A program made the position numbers and the translations under genes. From Opisthocomus hoazin (taxonomy: Eukaryota; Chordata; Aves; Opisthocomiformes; Opisthocomidae): DNA of 64,000 nt. The notes under the pieces were generated by a model. That model worked only from the letters and a program-made list of their open reading frames with translations, searched no databases and had not been told where the DNA came from. The first letter of the stretch is position 1; each line of letters opens with the position of its first letter. Shown here piece by piece: positions 12,601-25,600 of the stretch. The stretch covers positions 8,720,417-8,784,416 of the forward strand of contig NC_134415.1 in NCBI RefSeq assembly GCF_030867145.1, read 5' to 3'.

Positions 12601-15600
12601 GGAAGGGTTGTTCCTAAACCTGAGCATCACCACCAGCAGATAGAGAGAAGGAGCTGCAATGAGTTGGAGCACGTTGCTAAAGAGGGGGACCTGTGTGTAA
12701 AAGAGAAGTTACAATCAAAATAGTTTTGACTCAGAACAATTCCTGAGGGATCTTTGGATTAAGAGCCAAATTCAGGGTCCTTCGCTATGGTCTTGATGCC
12801 CTGCTTATGGCAAAATAGAAGATAAGGCTGCTGCAGATAAGGCTTATATAATATTAGTTCCTCTCAGAAATCATACTGCAGAAAATATGTATGATTTCTA
12901 ATGAAAGCCCTAAATTTATTCAAATACATTCACCCTGTGTCTGTATTCATTCTCCTCTAAAGACAAAAAAAAAATAACGTGACCTACCCTCTCAGGGTAA
13001 GTCACTGTCTACTTAGAAATCATTAAAGTAAATCTCGAGTGAAGATGAGATCCAGTGGCACTTGCATAAAACAGTAGCCCAACACCAGCAAATTACTGCG
13101 TTGTACCAAGCCAGAGCAGGTCCCTGATCTTGATCCATCAGACAGGGAGCTGAAGTGCGTGTTTCCACCTTCAGAGACCAAAAAGCCCATAGATATGTTT
13201 GCCTCAGACCTGCAGCTCACACGGGTTAATTTTGCTGCCTGGTAAAGCAAAGACTGCGAATTGGCGAATAACGTGTTTTGCACTTTAAGTGACTCCAGAC
13301 AGCCGGGATCCCAGGACTCGGGCACTCTTCTATCTGTGTTCTGCCTAGCCAAACCTTCCCTGCCCCTGAGAAGCGGAGACTGCGATGAGTCCTCAGGCTT
13401 TACAGTCAGTGCTGTGGGCAAAAGTGTGAAGAGGGTCTGGGAAATAAAAGAAGTTGCTAGTTTTTGTGTGCGTGAGGGGTGGGCAGAGAAGGGCTTGCTT
13501 CACTTTGTCCTGTTTGCTTCAGACTTTACATTTCCCTGGGGAACAGGATACAAACGAAGCAGGAGGGAGGGTAGGATGGAGGGTTACAGGCTCAAAAAAC
13601 AAGGTCAGGGCCAAAGACCGTGAGCTGTAGGGGATGCTGGAAATCCCAGGCCTCCCCTGCGGCCAGGCACAGCAAAACATTCGGTGGCCTGTAGGTTGGG
13701 AACTTCTCCAGGACCGAGGGAATGTGGCGCTGAGCTACAGAACGGTGAGGCGGTAAGAGGTGGAGAAGAGCTGTTAGGCAGATTCACCTCTCCTTCCTCC
13801 TCCCTAACCATCTTCCCTTTTCTCTGGCGTCTAGATTGAGCAGCTTACCCTGCCTCCCAGGCAGGGCTGATAAAATCAGGGACTTTCAAATGAAGAGAAA
13901 TTGTGCAGAGTAAGACAGTTTAGAGGGAAGCTGGCCGTGCTGGAAGTGCCTGGCAGGGCGGGGTAAAACCAGCACAAGGCTTGCGGAGAGGTTACGTGTA
14001 TCTCCGTGGGACCGGGGGACATGTTAGCTCTGAGAAGAGCGTTAAGAGAACTTCTCATTCTCTAATTACTGAGGACAGAATTTCAAAAGTAATACCACCA
14101 GTGAGAGAACAGAGAGGGCTTTTTATTTAGGACAAATATTCATTTTTTTAGTAGAAATGAATATACCATATTCTATAAGGCTTCCGATTAATTTAAAGCG
14201 TGTTTTAGATGTACATAGAACTACACAGCAGTCTAACTACGGATGGTAGAGCATCAGCAAATATGTTTGGCGTAAAACGTTGCCCTCTGTATTGGATCTA
14301 TAGGAGACAAATGGCAGCTGCAGACTGACTGGCTGTCAGCACCTGACGTGAGGAAGGAGGTCATTTAACTCAGAAAATCATTTGACAGGAAAGCTACACA
14401 TGCAAGTTTACTGTGGTGGCCAGCCCCACAATGGTCCCTGTCCTATCAGGACTATTTTTACCAATTTACACAAGGCGGAGTGTGGTAGTGAGTCATGTTG
14501 CCCATGTCTGTAGGCCCTGCAAACTGTGTAGGGTTTAGAGAGTGGAAGGAAAACTTGAGTATTTTGGGAAATCTGGTCCAAGTGAAAGAATGAACATGGG
14601 AGAAAGGGAGAAAGGGGAAGGTGGGCCTGGGACTGGAAGATCCGCAGCAGAGGAAAGGTGTACGTGCTGACGGTGAGGGACTCTGGGCCTGCATGAGGTT
14701 GTGACATATTTTCCGGGTGCAAAGAGAAGTTTGCATGGAGTAATAAAGCTGAGCTTCATTCCTGTGCAGAGGGCCAGCTTGAGACATATGCAAGCACTTA
14801 ACACACACCTGAGGCTTTTTGGTAAGCTGAGCTGCTCTCCTGTAAAAGTGAATTGATCAGCTAGCACTAGAGGTGCGGTGGAGGTTTGTGCCAGCCATCG
14901 CGTCAGTTCAGCTAAATCAGAGCATGGACTGAAATTGCTCCAGTGAGATTTTCTTTTTCTTTTGCTCTGGGAAAATGTGACCTGGCTTTGACACCTGTTT
15001 CATTGATACTTACAGAGCCGGAGTGGCTCCTGATTTAACTTTCATAACCGTAGCTGGAACCCCCTGAAGCTGCAGCAGCCTGGCCCTCGCTGCCTTCTCT
15101 GCTGCCCAGCAGCTCTGCAGAGCTCTCTGTGTCCAAACTGTTGATGGGCTCCTTGTGCCATCCCGGCTGCTCCTCTGCTGGGACCTGGTAAAATGTCTTT
15201 AAAAAGTCAGCTGTTTACATCAATTCCTGCAATAGGAATTTTTCCTGGCTGTAGGAAGGGATTTTTGGAGTCGTTTTGTACTGCTGCAGTTTTGTAAGCC
15301 AGACATACACCTCAGGGGAGGGGAGGAGGGAATGTGAGAATCTCATTTGAGGTTTCCAGTCCTTCGGCCAAAACAGGATATTTTTCCTTTAAAGAACAAG
15401 CAAAAGGGGAAACATTTTAAAGAAAAAAAAGCAACCCATAAGATGTTAGAAAATTAGCAAGGACATTCAATGAGTTTTCCATGTTGCTGTTCATCTTGGG
15501 GGATCTCTGAAAGGTCTTTTTTAGAAAGTCTGCCTTCTGCTTACTGTTTAGTCTATTCTTAGGAACAGCCTAGTTTGCTCTGGTTTGCTGGAAGACTTGC

Positions 15601-18600
15601 TTAGATGACTCAGATATTGACTGGAAGCTTTCTCAACACTGTTGCGGGGAGGGGCCATTGAGCAACCAGGCTCTTGAGCTAAGTGACTGTTAAAAGCAAA
15701 AAGCTGCACCCACGCATGTAAGGTATATTGAGATCAGCTTCTGACATCCTTACTCCCACTGAACAGCACTTTATTCTGTGACATTCACACTGCTTCCAAC
15801 AAGGCTACTCATGAAGTAAGGCTCCATGAGTGCTTAAGCAAAGGTGGCAGAACTTGGCTGCCTGTGTTCCCATCTAGCAGTGAATTAGTAAGAGTGTCCA
15901 TGCTGTATACTGTAGCTTTCATTCTATATAGTGTCCATTTTGCATACAGTGTTCATTTTCGTAACGGTCATTTTGCTCTGATAAAGTTCAGAAGTGTTTA
16001 TTGTCTGGGACACGTCCACCAACTGTAGAATCACAGGAACAGCTGTTTTGGTGATCTCACATCTGGAGATCCTGATGGACCTGCAGCAGGAACGTCATGT
16101 TTGGTTTTGGCTGTTATCCATGGAGCTTTTGCTGGGCAGGGCAGCCTTGGACTGGTTTATGTGACAGGACTGCTCTGTGAAGTTAGACGGATGAGTGAAT
16201 CATTTTTGGGGAACCACAGGAGATGGTACGCAGGATCTTGTGAATTTTCTATGTTATTTGGACCCAGTACAACTCATCGCCCACTGCAAATTGCTTGTCC
16301 TGTGCAGTTCTTTGCACAGGCTCTGAACAATTTTGTTCAGTGCAACTCCTGAGAGCGGTCAAAATTAACGGTACAATATGTGTGAGTTAAGTGCTACTCA
16401 GAACAGGTGAGGATTGTGGAATGGCCCTAGAGACAAGTTTTACTTGTTTAGGTTCATTGAGGCCAAGAATCTGTTCCCTCCTGCTTGCCCACAGTCTCTT
16501 CCAGAATAAGCAGGGTAGGCAAGAAGTCTTGTACAAAAAGCGTACGGGAAGTGTTTTGAACCCCATCTCTTCTCTACAAACTGACAGCCCCTCTTTGTGC
16601 ACCACGGAAATGAAGAACATTCACAAGCCTCCTGTACCTCTCTTTTCAGTAGCAAACAAGTAAAACAACACATAACTTCTGCCTGAACTCGTGTGAGAAT
16701 TCATGATCCAGGAATTTGGAGAATGTATCACAAAAATCTTCCGTAAGGGATACTTCCAGAGATGTTAACTATTTGAAAACATTATCAATGGTTGCAGAAT
16801 ATTTTTAGAGATCTTTTTTCCCCAACTCTTCAATTTTATTCTCAGCTAATTTTTCCAGGGCCTGCTGAAAAGCTCAGTGTTCTCTGCTTGTTCAGCTAGT
16901 GCTAAGCAGGCTGATGCGTCACAAAAATGATTTCCATGTCAAGGCAGTTGTTTATGGTGAATGGAGTTAAATGACAAGTTGTTCCAGGAGCACTGGAACA
17001 AGTGAAGCCTGATTTTCTCCAGATCTATGTCTCATGCTTGACTTTGAGCAGTTTCCGTAACTGGGGCATTTCTTACGATACTGTGCTGTGCAGACTCCGC
17101 CGTACTGAGTGATGTGTAGGATCATTATGCAGAGTTCTCCTCACAGAGGTCACATATCAGATGCATATGTAGAGTTCCTTGCTTCTGTTGGGTCATTGAT
17201 TTTTAGGAAGATGATAAAGGATCATGTCTTTGATGCTTCAAATATTTTTTCATCAGTCCTCTGACTGGAGTATTTTAAGATTTGAGGGGGGACAGATAAA
17301 CAGGTTGACAGGCAGACACATGCCCACACATACATAGTGATCATTACATGGTCTTGTTTCCTTGGGAAAGTGTGATAATCATAGCAAAAATTATGCAAGC
17401 TATACTAAAAGGCAGGCGAAACCAAGTTAAATGGATAAGGCAGGATAACTTGAGGAGAAAATGGTTAGGAAATGACCCAGAATAAGTCATACAGCATGTT
17501 TTTTTTCTAATACTAGCAATCAGTGTGCTTCAGTTGTTGGTTTAAACGAATGGTGTAAACTGAGTGTGTTTGGAAACCATGTTAGCTTATGAAAGAGCAG
17601 TTATGCTTTCCCGTAATTTTTAAAATAAAGAAGATATAAAATATGCTAATATACTTTTGTGTGGTTTCTGATGGTGGTTAAACACCTGTGACTGATACTA
17701 CCTAGCTACATTGCAGAAGACATGTCAGTATTTTGTCTTTTCTGTTACAGCAAGGTAACTACTGGGCCTGAGCTATCTCTGTAAAAATACATATTGTTGT
17801 ATAGTGAACAGACAGTCAGCAGAAGCCAAAGAATATCTCAGAGTAGAATAATGAGTTTGGTTCTTGATGACTTCCTGTTGGTAATGTAACATGGATACAA
17901 ACATATATATCCATTTTCAGGCCAGGGTACTATGATGGGCTCTTGATGGGAACAGAGCATCTGACCTGATATGCTGGTATGAGCTGGTCTACGTGAGAGA
18001 CATGCACTGTTAGGTCATGTGAGAGCCGAATAATTACTTGCCTCTATGATTATACTGGCATTGGTCCTCTTGTGAATACTGGTATAAAGGGCCTTATTCC
18101 CAAGTCAGAGTAAGTAGTATAGACAATTTGTATACAAGTACATCATGATCTCCTTGCAGAGTGTTTTTAATACTTTGCTTAGAGCTTGCCTGCCATGGGT
18201 AAGCAATAAATGTAAATCTGTTGTGTAATGAAACCTATAATTACATTTCTTGTGACCTGTGAGACCAGATTCCTGTGGATCACAGTGTCTTTACTTATGT
18301 GTGTCCTATGTTTGATGCAATATTTTTCTGTTTTGCAGGTGATTTTCAAAGCTAAGTCAAAATATTCCCCAGAGCTACTGAAATACAGGTAAGAACTATG
18401 CAAACATTTAATGTGGTAAGGAAGAGTAGCCATGCTCTTTGAGAAACTCTACATCTTTTATAATTTGTGGTGCTCATATCTCAGCTGTTCATATTTATAT
18501 ACCAATGTTTAATGATGATGGTTCTGAGGCCAGCTTCTTCCTATGACATTTAGAAGTCTGTGTCATTTTCCAACAAAAGCACCATTTTCAGTCATTCATA

Positions 18601-21600
18601 TATTTCAAAGTCAAGTATTTCAAATGCAAGCAGAAACCACTCACCCTGGTGATTTGTTTACAGGTTCTTAATGTTTGTATTGCTAGGTGAATTCAGGTCC
18701 AGTACTTCGGCAGAGGTAGCAAAGTGATGTATTTCTTTTGACAGGAGTGCATGGGACTAGGTGTGACCGCTAGGTCAGTGGTAATAAAAGACTCAAAAGT
18801 TTTGGGAAGATGAGAGAAAAGTTGTGAAGGGAAAGAGCTAGAGAGAATGGATTCAACTTGATCATGCATTTGGGAGCTCACAGATAACCTCTCCTGACTC
18901 CACAGAGAGAAGGTTATGGTAGATTTGCATTTAGAGGGAGGGATTTGTCTGGGGTGTTGTTGAGCAGGAGGAATTGTCAGGAACTACTTGAAAGCTCCCA
19001 AAGGGCAGTAATGTCCAGAAAGCTGACGAAGAACTCCGTGAATTAATGTTTAATGTGGCAATGCCTAAAAGCCTCAGTTGGGCAATGTTGTTTAGACAGG
19101 GTAGGAGAGAGAGAAGTTGTCTCCATTCCAAAGAAAGAATTTACAGTCTGAGTTAGGGATAAGAAAACAAAGTAATTTGAAACTGAAATCTGACCTGTTA
19201 TTGCTGACTGTTAGAAGAACATAGTACTGTATCAACAAGTCAAACACTAACATTGTCCTTGCCCTGGAAAATTTGTTATCCAGTTTTGATACAGCTGGAG
19301 AGGCGATCATCTGGAGCAAGTGCTTCAGAAATGGTGTTTGGTGGAATGGCAGTACAGTGCAAGCAGGCTTGGGGAGGGCTGTGCTTGGGCTGGCGAGGGT
19401 ATGGGACGCGCAGGGTATGATGGCTGGCTGGGGGCTGGGGGCTCCATGCTGAACCGCAGCTGATGCAGAAATTGGCAGGATGGAAACAAAGAGGCTGCGT
19501 CTATTTTGGTGGCCTCAGGAATGCTTTCAAGTTAGTGGGTCTGTGTGCTTACCTTGGCCGCATCCCAAACCACAAGGGGCAAGAGCTGGGTGCTCCCTGG
19601 TAAACACAGTGGCATACAAATACATTCACCCCGCTTTGCACTCTGGTTTCTGTGGGAAGGAAACCCAGGAGTATGGGCTGGCAGATGAGCACAGCACGCA
19701 CCGGCCAGGTCCCCAGCCAGCCCCCAGTGCAAGTGTGCCTGCCCCGGTGGTGTGCATAGGCAAGAGGAACAAGGAGGAAGGCTTTGCACAAAGCCTGGGC
19801 TGCAGGCCAGGGTGGTATAGGGCAGGTCTCTGAACACATTCCTGGATGGCTTTAGAGGTGAGAGGTATAGGCTTTGAACCTCATCTGTTACTGATGTTTA
19901 TGGCAAGGCTTTGTCCCTGAAAGCTACTTGAAAATGTCTGTCTTCAAGCAAAGGGAGCTTGTGTTATTTAGTCAATGCCTATGCCTATGAAGTGACTACA
20001 TTAGCACGCTGCATGTAGCTCTTAGGGCGTTTCTGTTCCTAAATACTTAGCTATTGTGACTGAAATTACTCATGCACAGACTACAGTCCCCACAACAGCT
20101 CCATGTCCACCTGGACTCTCACCTACTGCATTTCCAATACAGATCACATTTGGATCTGGTCTAGCCTTTTCTCTCTTATTCAGCTCTGTTGGTAAAAGGC
20201 TTTGGTAATTTTTTATTTTAATATCTAGATCTCTTAGTATGAGTGTGGTTAGCTTGTGTAAAAGAGCCATATAAATAAAGCTGACCTCGTTTCCTATCTT
20301 ATACAGAGCAATTGAAGTGGTGTAATATGTGCACACCCACAGCTGAGGTCCTGAATCTTAATTGTAACCGGCTAGGGAAAGATCATAGAATCGCAGAGTG
20401 GGTTGGAAGGGACCTTCAAAAATCATCTAGTCCAACCCCCATCCCATGGACAGGGCCATCTTTCACTAGATCAGGTTGCTCAGATCCTGATGGAGAAATG
20501 GATGATGGATGATAGAAAGATGGATATGCAGTCTGCACTTACTGAATTTGATTTTTCTTCATTGCTGAATGTTCACTTTTTTATTTTTTCCCCTATTTTC
20601 TTTAATAAATGTCAGACCTTATTGCCTGGTCTTGGCATTTCTGCAATAGATGATGGCAACATAAACATGCCAACAGAGAGGTAGGACTGTGGTCTATTTA
20701 TTGGCACAGGTAGCAGAAATCAGAATGCTTTCAGATACAGAAAAAAAATGATAAAATCCTATCAGAGATCCAGAATATTAGCAAACTTTACTCAGCACAG
20801 CCTTCATTATGTTAGTCACTGTGGCAAAAGAGCTCAAGGTGAAGCCTGTGCCAGCCCAACTTCATACTTTAGCAGTCCTTCTGCACGTCTCCCTGGCTTG
20901 GGGATTTCTTGCAGTCACTGGGTTTGGATGAGGTTTGCTGTGCTGTGTGCAAGTGCCTTGTTACACACAAGCCTCAGACGCTGTATGGTTTTTGAGGAAA
21001 CCACGTGCAAAATGCAGTAGTTTCAAACAGATTTTCCTGTTAAACAAGGCAAAACTCACTGCATTCATCTGAAGTTTGATTTTAAGCTCAAAGGAAAATT
21101 TAGGGGTGCATCCAGCCTGACACAGAAAGAACAGAACACCCTGGCACATGCCTTCCCCAGTGAAGCCAGATTACACACAGCTCCTCTTAAGGGACTAGCC
21201 CCAAAGTGGGCATTAGGCACAACAGCCTTTTGAACAGTCGCTGGTGCAATCTGGAGCACATCTCCTGCCCTGCTTTTCTGTTTTCTAAAAAAAACCCCAT
21301 ATGCTTATTCATGCCTTGTAGGTGCCTTTGTAGTTGAGATGTAAGGATACATTCTGCCTTTAAGGGAGTTAGGAATGCTTTCTGCAGCTGCAGAGACCCT
21401 GAAACCACCCTGAAAGACACAGCCTGCATCTCCATCAGTGCCTATTCAGAAATTCAGCAACAATGCTTCTATTGTCAAAACAGGCAGCCGTTTCCCCAGC
21501 CACATCGTGTTAATAAGGGGGCTGGAAGATCATCATGTGAAGAGCTGCACAACTGACTGGGCATGACAGCTCACCCTGGCACGTACGGGAGTGTGTGGGC

Positions 21601-22611
21601 ATGACAGCGTGACAGTGCTTTTTTTTTTCACTTTTTGCTAAACTCTGTCAAGGAGGAGCCTGGCCTGGAGGGCTCTAAACCTTCCTGGTTGCAAGCCAGT
21701 GTCGAGACCACGCAAGCTGCACTGAAGCAGAAGGTCCCTCTGACTAAGATGAGCAAAAAGACCATAGACTTACTGTCCCCCCAAGCACGCAGCATGTAAG
21801 GGCACACCTTTCCTCAGAAGCCCAAACCCCACAAGAATAATTTACCTGCACTACAGTAGGGGAGTGGAGATGAGATTATTAAACAAGCTTTGGGAGGGGA
21901 AGGAAAACAAGATGCAAAACAAGATGCATGACCACCATTTAGACACTTTTGAGATACTAATAAGAGCTGTAACTGTACCATCACCTACAACTGGGCACTG
22001 CATTCTCCAGAGGAAGCTGTGTAAGAGAGGAGCTTAAGGACTGCAGTGCTTCCAGCACTATACTGTGAGGCTGAAAGGAACTACCTCTAGCTGCTGATCC
22101 TAGAAACAGAGCCCTGCTCTGGAAGGTGAAGAATGAGCACAATCTTCCCTGAGAGAGAATTTCCGTGACTGGCAAGGAAAAGACAACTTCCTCTCTCACT
22201 GCTAGATATAGCTAGGAAGAAGGACATTGATTCACAAGCAGGGACTTCTGGGCTTTCAGTTCTCCCTGTTACACATTTAAAAGTTCTCAAAGGTAATACC
22301 CCTTCCTTTCTTGCCCTCTGAAGAGAAGCTAGATATGCTTCAGCTTTGTCACTGTGTTGATGCTATCCCAAAAGGATAGGAATGTGTGAAAGAAAAAGAT
22401 CACCATTGGGTAAATTATTTTTAAACAATCAGAATTGGATTCCTGAGGGACAGTCTGGATGTTTGTTGTCAGCCAAATGCAAAGTTCCCAGCAGGCATGA
22501 AAAGCTGTGGCCAAAACCGCTTGTTCAGTGACTGCAGATTATGACCCTTGTCAAGACCTGCCTTGGTCAGCAATGATAATGAAGTAAGTAAACACCTGAA
22601 ATGGAAACATG

Positions 22612-22644
<33 letters not shown>

Positions 22645-25600
22645 TGAAAAGCTCTGCAGCTGTGTGTAGGAGTAAAGAGGAATTAGAAGCAGCTTTCACT
22701 GAGTATGTGGTATACTTACATTGCAGGTATCAGTGCTGGGTAGGTGGGGAAAAAACAGATGGAGAAAACCAGTCCAGCTCCTGGGCTTCTGTCTGTCACA
22801 TTTCTGTTCCAGCTCTGCTCCTGTGGTTGTGCAAATAAACCTTTTGCCTGGCGTAGATGGCAAAATGCCAACCCAGAATCAATATGCGTATTTAAATTTC
22901 TTGATGTTTCTTTCAAGAGGTTGCCCATGACCAAGTTATTTAGGAGAAGGGACAGAGAAAGATGCTGGGGAACAGGTAACTCAGAGATTTTTCCTACTGT
23001 TAGGCACTTCGCTAATTTAATATGAAATCTGGTAATGAGCATCAGCAGTCAGTGATCCTTCTCACGCCAGTGGTGGCGGAGTAAAACCACACTCAAAACC
23101 AGTCCATTCCAGGCAACTCAACCAGTTTCCCTTCACAGTGAGTAGTCAGAGGGTTTGTGCTGAGTGGGTGTGTATCTGCGCAGCCTAAGAAAGTACCAGT
23201 GTATTTTGAGTCGTTTTTAAGAACTGTGCTGTTGTGTTTCTGCTGCAAGCAATCTTCCATGTTTTGCTGCTTGATATGAGTTTCTTACAGCTTGTTGTGT
23301 AACTGTGAAAACAGGTTTGAAATGAGCTAAATTAATCCCCCCAGCGATCTGGAGCACTGTGATGTGGGCTGGGGCAGCTGGTCACTCTGTCAGCTGTGGC
23401 AGCCCAACACGTGCCGCTTTCATTGCTCGGAGTGCAACTTCCATCTCATGACTGACACTTGCTGAACAATGTCGCTAAAACTGTTTTCTCCTCACTCTCC
23501 CAGGTTGCCCCTCTACCTGGCTTCTCTTTTCATAAGTCTCCTCTTCCTCTTGGTGAATTTAACATGTGCAGTATTGGTGAGGACACAGAATTCAGAGAGA
23601 AAAGTCATTGTCTCTGTCCGGGTGGCAATTAATGACACGTTGTTTGTGCTGTGCGCTGTTTCACTCTCCATCTGCCTGTATAAGATTTCCAAGATGTCTT
23701 TAGCCAACATTTACTTGGAGTCCAAGGTAAGGTACATTTTCAGTTCTTTTCAAGTACCTTCTGAGAGATGAGGGCAGTGCGAGGCAAAGCCACAGAGTCC
23801 TTTAGATCCCCTGAGAGCTGGAGGCCTTAAACTTCAGAGCTTGCACTTGGCTGGCTGTTCTGTTCAATATATGAATTAAATACTAAGTGGTAGCAAGGGT
23901 GGTTTTGGCTAACACCAGTGACCCCAAAATACATATTTCTGAGGCAGAGTTTACAGAACTCATTGGCTGGAGTTTCTCACAGCTGTTTTTCAAGTGGATA
24001 CTGCTTTCTCCAGGTCCCGGTCTGAAAACCACTTGATTTCAGTACTGCTGCCTAGAAGTGGTCTATACTTCGGGATCCTTCAGCTGGTCAAATTGTTGGC
24101 TGATGAAGTTAACTGTTTCAGGTAGCAGCATGCTGAAGATAAGCCTTTGAGAAGCTGTCGCCAATATCTCTTGTTCAGTAACTGCAGATTATGACCGATG
24201 AGTCTCCCTCTGCACATTTGCATACTATCCTATAGATAATGAGAATGTGTTTTCAAAGACTTAATATGTTACAATTCCACCAAGTGGGGAGAAGGGGAAA
24301 AAAGTCTCTCCTATTAGTCTATAAAATGTTCTTTAAAGAGATATTGTTAGGTTTAGAGCTTTGGACACATTCCATGGTCAAGGCACTGAGTGGCATCACA
24401 TGAGCATGCAGTGTTTATTGTAGCATCAGTGAAGATGTTTTGTATCTATAAATAATGAAACTGGGCTTTCAAAGGTACTTGCATTAGCAGCAGATAGTTA
24501 AATCTTAAATTATTTGTTTAACCAACAGCACATTACCATTACCACAACAAACCTTTACAAAATGTAAGTTTCAGCTGCTATTTAGAAAAATCTTATAATA
24601 AAATTCCTCTCTTTGTTTACTTAATCAGATGAAAGGAGTGCTTTTCCTGTTTAATCACATCAGGCCGCACTGCACAACAGCTGAAAGTTCAGGGCTGAGC
24701 AGAAGATTTAAAAACATGGCTTAGTTTGTTTTGTTGCTTTCAAGCCTGTCGTTTGCTGACCAAAGGGCATGGGCAACGGATTATTTTTACTAGTAAGAAA
24801 AGCTTTTCTACTGCTGCAAATCACAGAAGCGTAAATCTCTGTAACAAAGCGGTGTTAACCTAAGGGAGGCTTTGGTACATTACTTTGTTCCGTTTCCTCC
24901 TCCTGCAGGAAACCTGATCTTCTTTACTTCAAGTTGTTTCATAAAAGTCAAACAAACTCTAACATTGTTGCAGGCAGGAAAGGACAGGACACTGTTCTTT
25001 GAAAGTCTGATGAAAGTTTGAACATGGAAATGAGAATTAAAGAGCACTTTGCTCCTTTCTCCTGACCTAAAATGGGAGTTCCTCTGGGGACTTCCAGTAG
25101 GACTTGACTGCACATAGTTAGGGATACAGATGGCTGGAACTGGCAGTGAAAAAACATCCTGGTTTCATCTGCTACTGTTGTGCTGAAAAAACTAGCTAAA
25201 GAAGGAAAATGCATTCTCTGCAGCGGTATGGTAGAAGCGGCGTTGGAGGTAACGCATGCTCTGCAGTGCGTGTGGATAGGCATCGGTGCTGGCAGCCTTT
25301 TATTTGCATCTCCCATCTGCTGTCATGTACCTTCTGACCACACATGAAAGCACATTCCCCTCCGTGACCTGACGTGGGGACGGGCTGGTTCCCCGCGCCG
25401 AGGCTGCGACAGCACGAGGAGATGCCCAGCCCTTCCCTCAGCTCTGTGCTGGCCAGAAGCATCCTGGTGTGGGGACCTCCTGCCAGCTCGGGGATCCCCC
25501 TCTCTTCTGTGTCGGCCTGTGACTGGAAAAGGATCCATCTGGCTTTACTTCTACTGCTGCGCTCTCCCTACCCCAATCCACGATGTATATTTAACTGGCA

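Larger units (their letters stand above)
9676..18338 (+). other. GPR137B intron 1
   Basis: 8.7 kb with no exon recognised. It contains two MIR-like ancient SINE fragments (about 10.5 kb and 11.6-11.8 kb) and a cluster of reiterated ATTTTG-type motifs near 15.9 kb. The remaining sequence looks like unique intron. Confidence 0.7.
18389..23503 (+). other. GPR137B intron 2
   Basis: 5.1 kb without a recognised exon. It carries one truncated CR1 3' end (20382-20496), a 29-nt T run (22613-22641) and one copy of a 45-bp dispersed repeat (22502-22546). Confidence 0.75.

Noticed and set aside
13023-13421. 132-codon - strand open frame in intron 1
   Set aside because: No conserved motif, no splice context, opposite strand to the host gene; treated as chance.
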